Source: Leuctra nigra (taxonomy: Eukaryota > Arthropoda > Insecta > Plecoptera > Leuctridae). Taken from it: a stretch of DNA of 64,000 nucleotides. The position numbers were made by a program, and so were the translations under genes. Within the stretch, counting starts at the first letter, position 1. Each line of letters begins with the position of its first letter. The notes under the pieces were generated by a model. It searched no databases, was not told the DNA's origin, and saw only the letters and a program-made list of their open reading frames with translations. The DNA lies in assembly GCA_934045905.1 (NCBI GenBank), contig OW203768.1, positions 20,598,770 to 20,662,769 on the forward strand. The letters run 5' to 3'. This document shows, one piece after another, positions 57,991 to 64,000 of the stretch.

Positions 57991-59020
57991 AACTTTACAA
58001 AATTTGATAAAAAGCGTAATTATTTATTTTCATATTAACCATTTGGAAAGAATTTGCTAAAAAAGTCAAGTTATATTATTAATTTTTTAATAGTATTCAA
58101 GCAACTCCCAGAATGTTATTGGAAACACGTGATTTAAAGCCATGAACGAGGATTTGATGGGTCAACTGTATTGAGTCGTGTAGTATTTCGACTCGCATGT
58201 ACGGCGCATTGCGTTCAGGTGGTTGCAGGCGCAACCTGAAGAAGTGATCTTTGCGGTCAAAAGAACACGTGTTCACTCACCACAAACATAACAACAACTG
58301 AACCAAGAATTCAAATCAACACAAATATAACCACTTCTAATTATGAATATTCACAATTATTATAAATATATGTACACTCAACAAATGATAAAACGGTATT
58401 TAAAAGAAATGGATTGACTCAAAAAAATGTAAGGCATCATCCAATGGAGTTGACGCTAACTCGTTATCTACTTCTAGTAGATGAGCACTGATTTCAAGCA
58501 AAGATTGATTGCCAAGGAACCAGACCAGCAGCCAATCCGTTTCGTTCAAACCGTTTTATGATGTGTTGGGTGTACCTACTGCACTTCAGAAGTAGAAAGA
58601 CGGAAGTCCACTTTCTCGATTTTGCGTTCCACACTTTTGAATGATACTCAGGTGCTCTATCATTTGAAATTTGGTTGATATCAAAAAATATAGTTATATT
58701 GCGTTGGTATTCTCTTACGAAATGACTTTACACCATTACAAATGTTTGAACTCGGGATGAACGCAGAATTACTAGTTAATTGAACTCACCTTAAGAATAA
58801 TTGAAATGGACTTCCGCCCTTCAACCTCTAAGGCACTAAAGGTTACATATTTCAATAATGACCGGATTTATGCATAGCTGCGATTGGCGCACAATGCCAC
58901 ATCCAAACCGAACCAAAAAACCACATTCAGCCAGGCTTTCTAGTATTGTTATAAAATGTAGCTTGTAACGACGACCTTGCAATGACGTAATACAAATATC
59001 TCATCGCATTAATTGCACAA
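57991..59020. other. Gene-free stretch below the orphan exon
   Basis: It would hold the 3'UTR of the orphan exon. No canonical polyadenylation signal was seen close to the stop. Confidence 0.4.
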
Positions 59021-59268
59021 TTACGTCAGTCTGACATCGCCGACTGGTTTTCCTTCTTCGAATCTCTTCTGAGTCAATTGTTGTCTCTTGGATTGCGCCT
59101 GGGATACATGAAGCTGGGCAGAACAGAGACGCTGGTCAGCTATGTCGAGAGCAACGCCATGTAGGGCAGAGATCATGCAGACCATTGTCCTGGCACTCAT
59201 ATCTTGGCGGGCTTCCTTGGAGACGAAGAAGGAGAGGAATTTACACACATGTTCACAGACTTGACATT
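59021..59268 (-). CDS. Orphan terminal coding exon, protein unidentified
   Basis: After a pyrimidine-rich stretch (ATTTTTTGTATCCTCG), the first AG (CCGCCAAG|AATG) opens a frame in phase 1 that runs 81 codons to TAA at 59021. The peptide contains CEHVCKFLSFFVSKEARQDM, SARTMVCMISALHGVALDIA and DQRLCSAQLHVSQAQSKRQQ, and ends EEGKPVGDVRLT. It is predicted mostly helical, with cysteines and a basic/glutamine-rich tail. Base composition and codon pattern look coding and contrast with the AT-rich flanks. I do not recognise the family. Upstream exons would lie at higher coordinates, where only repeats are seen up to 64 kb. A retained gene fragment is the main alternative. Confidence 0.45.
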
Positions 59269-59464
59269 CTTGGCGGTTTGCGATGTAAGTCCACACGAGG
59301 ATACAAAAAATATAATAGCGCGTTAAATCTCTGACGAACAAAAAGCAAATCTCTTTGCAGGCAATGTTTTTGTGTGAGGTAAATAGGTCAAATATTAATT
59401 TCAACTTCCGAGGGACACACCGCCTCCATCCCAACTTCCTCCCTGCAATAAAACCACCGGAGAT

Positions 59465-59672
59465 GTTATTCCGGACTCCGGAGGTCCTGGATTCGATTCC
59501 CGCTGACGTCCTTCCTGACTGCCGAGGTTTTTGCGTAGAGGCAAAAACATAGGAACGTTTTCCACTCCTTCCACCGTCCATTTATCAATTCTTCATCAAC
59601 ATCTCCCTATTAATCCCAATCATTAATCCGACCTCATAAGCCAAGCTGCAGAACAGTGCGACTTTTAACATT
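59465..59672 (+). mobile_element. SINE copy, plus orientation
   Basis: GGAGGTCCTGGATTCGATTC (box B region), CGTCCTTCCTGACTGCCGAG and the tail part GCTGCAGAACAGTGCGACTT follow the family order. Confidence 0.7.
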
Positions 59673-60034
59673 GTTAAAATAGAAAATGGTGAGAAATTGT
59701 GAGGTGATGCAAAACTGCGCCGTCTGCACTTCAAGTTCGGAGGAGAACAGGAAAAACAGTCCAATTTCCTATTCAAATAGCCCGTGAAATCAGTTTTCAA
59801 TTCACGTTTTGAGAGGGGAGACATTTTCCTTGCACTTTTTATTGCATTGAGAAGATAGAGAGTTGAAAACAATATAATAATTTAAAAATAACATGAAAAT
59901 ACAAGACAATAATTTGGAGAAGGCAAGTTTTACATCTATTTACCTACCTCTCAGTTATGGGCTTCAGTGGTAGAAGGCTTTATCGATGATTCTTCAGGTG
60001 AGCCAGCGATGGGTGAGCTCAAAACAGGCCCTCG
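59673..60034. other. Gene-free spacer
   Basis: Nothing recognised. Confidence 0.4.
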
Positions 60035-60038
60035 TTAA

Positions 60039-60242
60039 GGTGGATTCACACGGCCGTTTCAAACTTCCCAAGTTTGCCGAAGTTCCGAATCGCCATTACA
60101 AAAACTCCCGTGTGAACTATGAAAGTTTGGAACTCAATCTTCGCAGTTCGAATCTTTTCATAGTTCACACGAAGGTTTTTGGAACGGCGATTCGGAACTT
60201 CGGCAAACTTTGAAAGTTTGGAACGTCCGTGTGAATCGACCT
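60039..60242. mobile_element. 204-bp palindromic TTAA element, tandem copy 1
   Basis: It starts GGTGGATTCACACGGCCGTT after TTAA (60035-60038) and folds on a centre near 60140. Confidence 0.88.
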
Positions 60243-60246
60243 TTAA

Positions 60247-60450
60247 GATGGGTTCACACGGCCGTTCCAAACTTCCCAAGTTTTCCGAAGTTCCGAATCG
60301 CCGTTCCAAAATCTCCCGTGTGAACTATGAAAGTTTGAAACTCAATCTTCGCAGTTCGAATCTTTTCATAGTTCACACAGGAGTTTTTGGCACGGCGATT
60401 CGGAACTTTGACAAACTTGGGAAGTTTCGAACGGCCGTGTGAATCCACCT
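60247..60450. mobile_element. 204-bp palindromic TTAA element, tandem copy 2
   Basis: It is the same length as copy 1 and shares the TTAA at 60243-60246 with it. It ends GCCGTGTGAATCCACCT, followed by TTAT. Confidence 0.88.
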
Positions 60451-60641
60451 TTATACACGAAGGCCTCGTCAAAACACAGTAATTCTGCCTTTATCCAATA
60501 CGCCAGTACTATTTAAAACTCCATGAACCAATCATACATGAAATGGTGAAGTGGTTCAAATTTTATTAGAGAATTTCAATCAACTGTATTTGTTGACTTC
60601 AAATCCCATGGCAATTGATAGAGTTCAGATTACATAAAAAA

Positions 60642-60992
60642 ACGGCTGAGTAGTGAGCGTGGCCTTGAAGAGCTTTTTTTTAATCAATTTTATGTAATTG
60701 ACTAATTGATAATAACAAGGCTTTGTACGAGTCTTCAGAACAGTTCAATGAAAATAATTTCATAGCTTGGAACGGGGTATTAGTTTTATTTCGTCATACT
60801 TTTTACTAATTTTCAGGCACTAAACGTCTGTATAGGACAAAAAAACTAATACACCACTCCAAGATATGAAATTATTTTCATTAAACTGTTCTGAAGACAC
60901 GTACAAAGCCTTATTTTATTAACAATTACATTGGTAAAAGATATTGATAAAAATCGATTAAAATGCACTTCAAAGTCAAACTCACTTTTCTC
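60642..60992. mobile_element. Palindromic MITE, GACGGCTG family, copy 3
   Basis: It starts ACGGCTGAGTAGTGAGCGTG and ends AAACTCACTTTTCTC. It is more diverged at the right end. Confidence 0.82.
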
Positions 60993-61059
60993 AGATTCCA
61001 AAAGGTGCAAGCAAAACAGAGAAAATGGACTGTCGGCCTTCTACCTCTGATGTACAGAG

Positions 61060-61200
61060 AATGGAATGGGAATGGAAGGTCGTGGTTTATGTTGAATACC
61101 TTCCCATTCCCAGCATTTGCTTCTCGAGTCTCGACTGAGGTAAACCCCGAAAGAATTAGCCCACGTGATCGGCCCGTGCCTCCGGACATAGATTTCCCAC
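61060..61200 (-). mobile_element. Degenerate SINE fragment
   Basis: TACCTTCCCATTCCCAGCAT, TCGACTGAGGTAAACCCCG and GTGCCTCCGGACATAG follow the family order. Confidence 0.6.
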
Positions 61201-61546
61201 TGATACATCTCATCTAATAATAACATCCAACTCATGTTTTAATCCTCCGTCTCAGGTGTGAACATTATGACGTTGACCTGACTAAACCCGGTCACGCCTG
61301 ACCCCTGACCCGCACGGTCCGGCGTGGTCAGGTATTCATCTCGACGTTTAGCGGTGGAATTAAATGATTCGGAGAGAAGATGGCGCCAAGGAGGCGGATA
61401 CCTCACTGAAAGACAATTGATTCTCTAGAATCGATAGAATCTTCATTGGGTTCATCGGAGCTTTCTAAAACACATTTGAATCAGTAAATAAGTGTTGGTA
61501 TTTTATAGCTTACAGAAAATGTCTATAAAAATAGTATGCTTTTTGT
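61201..61546. other. Gene-free spacer
   Basis: A short inverted pair (CCTGACTAAACC region and GGCGTGGTCAGG) lies at about 61277-61332. Nothing else was recognised. Confidence 0.4.
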
Positions 61547-61554
61547 AGTAAAGA

Positions 61555-62404
61555 CAGGCGCGTAGGAAGGGGGGGGGAGTGGGGGTCAATGACCCCCCCA
61601 CTTTTCATCTTGACACCCCCAGATATCACTCCCAGATATACAAAATATTGATAATGAGATCCAAAAATGCACAGATTTGCTCCATTATGAGGTTGAATTC
61701 TCAAAATTTTCCCAGGTTTTGCAAAACTAATTGAACAGAGGTATTTCCAATGAGACAATAACTAATTTGTCCAACATGATCATCCTCATGAATAAAATTA
61801 AATATTACACGTTAAACTAATATACCAAAACACAAACAGATGTATCTTATTGCTTATTGGTGTTGCTTATTGTAACCTTTTTCAAATGAATTCCAAAATC
61901 GATTCATAATCGATTCTCCTTTACTAGAAATTCAAAAATTCCCTGCGGGGCCATTGGAGATTTAATCAAATAACTAAATTTACAGATTATAAATTATAAT
62001 GCAATTTGTCTAAAGTTTCCCCAAGAATATTGCATATCACACATTTTAAATTTCTTTGAAAAGGATGCGAAAATAGCTTCAAATTCGATTCTTTTGTATC
62101 AAAAACTCAAAAATTTCCCTGCGGGGCCATTGGAGATTTCATAAAAACAAATAGTTACAGATTATCACAAATGTCTAAAGTTTCCACAGAATATTGCATA
62201 TCACACATGTAAATGTCTTTGAAAAGAATGCCAAAATAGCTTCAAATTCGATTATTTTTATGAAAAATTCAAAAAAGGCCCTGCGGGGCAAATTGGGGGG
62301 CAAGCCCCCAGCCCCCTTGTGCGCGGCGCACTGCTTTTTTCTCACATTCATCGTTCCCCGATAATTTTGACCCCCCCACTCAAAATGAAGTTCCTACGCG
62401 CCTG
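61555..62404. mobile_element. 850-bp hAT-like non-autonomous element with 8-bp target duplication
   Basis: The termini CAGGCGCGTAGGAA and TTCCTACGCGCCTG are perfect inverted repeats. AGTAAAGA occurs exactly on both sides (61547-61554 and 62405-62412). Inside, a block with CCCTGCGGGGCCATTGGAGA recurs about every 170-180 bp, roughly three times. There is no transposase ORF. Confidence 0.9.
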
Positions 62405-63067
62405 AGTAAAGAAAACGCTTTTTGTACCTACAACGCGGAGATAAAAGAACATGTCCCGTATACATAAATATATAGTATCGTACGTTGCCGATGTGATATG
62501 TAGTCAGCAAGATAGAAAACCAAAGAAAGTGAAAATTTATAAATTTATAAGCTCTATAAATAATCTAGAATCCTAAACCGAATTGTGAGAATATCACACA
62601 TCGTCTGTGATGCATTGGCGTATCCAGGATGAAATTTATGGTGGGGAGGGTGGGCGGCTATTACTAATATTTTGAAAAATTACAGTAAAATGCAGAGGGT
62701 TCGGGGGTGCAGCCCCGAGAAATTTTTTAATCAAGGTCATTGTTTTGGTGCTATTTTGAATCGCAGTGTAGGTTTAGCTATTTTAGGAATAATAAATTAC
62801 AAAATGTGTAAATTTGTTCTTAGATTTACGAATAGGTACATTTATTTATTGAACTCATTATAGGATGTAAGTCCGGGGCGCATAGCCCCTGATTTTTTTT
62901 ACATTTTAGCTCAATTCTAACCATTTTGGAACGTTTTTGACACGTTCTGCCTATTTTTGAAGTGTTTTTTTTTACATATTATTTTAAATGTGCTTTTTTT
63001 TTAGATAAAACCCTAATTTTGCCCCCCCCCCCCCCCCCCCCCTTATATGCCCTTGGAGTTTAGGATG
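62405..63067. other. TE remnant and homopolymer tract
   Basis: CATTGGCGTATCCAGG at about 62613 and GGGTGCAGCCCCGAGAAATT at about 62704 look like parts of another element related in style to 61555-62404. A ~22-C tract lies at about 63020-63042 and a T tract follows. Confidence 0.4.
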
Positions 63068-63275
63068 TTTTTTTTTTTTTTTTGTCTGGGGCTTAACGTC
63101 GCACTGTTCTGCAGCGAGGCTAATGGCGACGGATGGATGATTATGATGATGATTGGGAGATGATGGTGAAGAGTAGGTAAGGATGGAAGGTGGGAAGGAG
63201 GCGGTCGTGGCCTATTAGTAGGGTACCTTCCCAGCATTTGCCTACAGACTGAGGGAAAACCACGAAAAATCCCCA
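63068..63275 (-). mobile_element. tRNA-headed SINE, truncated before the tRNA head
   Basis: The A-tail side is complete (plus-strand TTTTTTTGTCTGGGGCTTAA). The copy ends at ACCACGAAAAATCCCC, so the tRNA-like head is missing. Confidence 0.82.
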
Positions 63276-64000
63276 CGTTATTATCTTTCTTAATAATTAT
63301 TATGTAAATGACAAGATAATATGTGAAAGACAAACATACAAAACATTCCGCCTCCACCCCCTCCTCTTTTCTATAAATTCTAAAGAATACTCGCTTTTCA
63401 TAAGAATTAATAATTATATTTATAGCATGACTCGTATTATTGTGGCTTTTCAGATTAAAATCAACTGATAACTTTGTAAATGAATCAACGTATAATTAAA
63501 AAATCGTCATTAGGTAGTGATACATTCTAGATAGATAGATAAACTTGTATCTTTTGACAACACCGAAAGTCTAGGCTGGACAAGTTTAAATTTAATTCCC
63601 AATAATAATTGCTATCAGCATCCTCTTGATGAATGGAAATTATGATGAATGAATGAATCATTTGTTTTTATTTGCTCTTTCCGGCAATTACGTTGAGTTG
63701 TAACCGTGGAGCTGCGGTTTACTAGAAGATGACGTCATTGTGTAATTATAGACGAGGCTTAACATTCGGATGAATAATTTGATAGCAATTGGATGGATGA
63801 CAGACTAAAATTAGATCAGAGCTCAATTGAACTTAACTCAGTGAATCGTTGTGTGACATTTATGAGTGATTTTATTCATCAGCAGCGGAAATGCAAATCT
63901 GATCTGGTTTCATTAGCCGTTGCAGTTATATAAATTGCACGTGAACATTAATCAGTACTTATTCAAATGTATCAGAACTTCAACCTATGCGAGAACTAGA
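63276..64000. other. Gene-free window end
   Basis: AT-rich; no gene, repeat family or RNA recognised. Confidence 0.5.

Overview
This is a repeat-rich, AT-rich nuclear window from an animal, most likely an insect. Several things point to this: GT-AG introns, tRNA-headed SINEs with A tails, many short palindromic DNA transposons, a jockey/CR1-like LINE fragment, and two conserved animal genes. A sap-feeding hemipteran or a relative would fit the repeat style, but no species can be assigned from the sequence alone.

Layout. 1-16 kb: no confident gene. It holds SINE and MITE copies, a 313-bp near-perfect inverted repeat (5.0-5.75 kb), a three-unit 943-bp tandem array carrying tRNA-like heads (7.0-9.8 kb), a 31-bp array (14.35-14.53 kb) and a 52/74-bp satellite (14.68-15.77 kb). 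At 16.66-16.77 kb there is a promoter-like motif cluster over a candidate signal-peptide first exon on the minus strand. 17-38 kb: intergenic sequence with a 5'-truncated LINE (22-23.2 kb), SINEs, tRNA-Ile(AAT)-like sequences, two hAT-like elements, and several fold-back elements.

38.5-51.3 kb is the gene core. CFDP1 (BCNT/Yeti) runs on the minus strand and TMEM170A on the plus strand, head to head. Between their first exons lies a complete 4,964-bp MULE transposon with 45-bp terminal inverted repeats (44 of 45 bases matching), a perfect 9-bp target duplication (CGCTGCACA), and a four-exon 862-residue transposase gene with all expected catalytic and SWIM residues. Removing the element in silico brings the two host promoters within tens of bases of each other, so it sits in what looks like a shared promoter. 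CFDP1 also has a possible alternative last exon ending in a BESS-like tail. Upstream ORFs precede CFDP1, TMEM170A and the transposase.

51.4-64 kb: more repeats (TTAA-bounded tandem palindromes, an 850-bp hAT-like element with an 8-bp target duplication, SINEs) and one orphan terminal coding exon at 59.0-59.3 kb on the minus strand. All splice joins were read by eye from consensus sites and reading-frame continuity; none has transcript support here.
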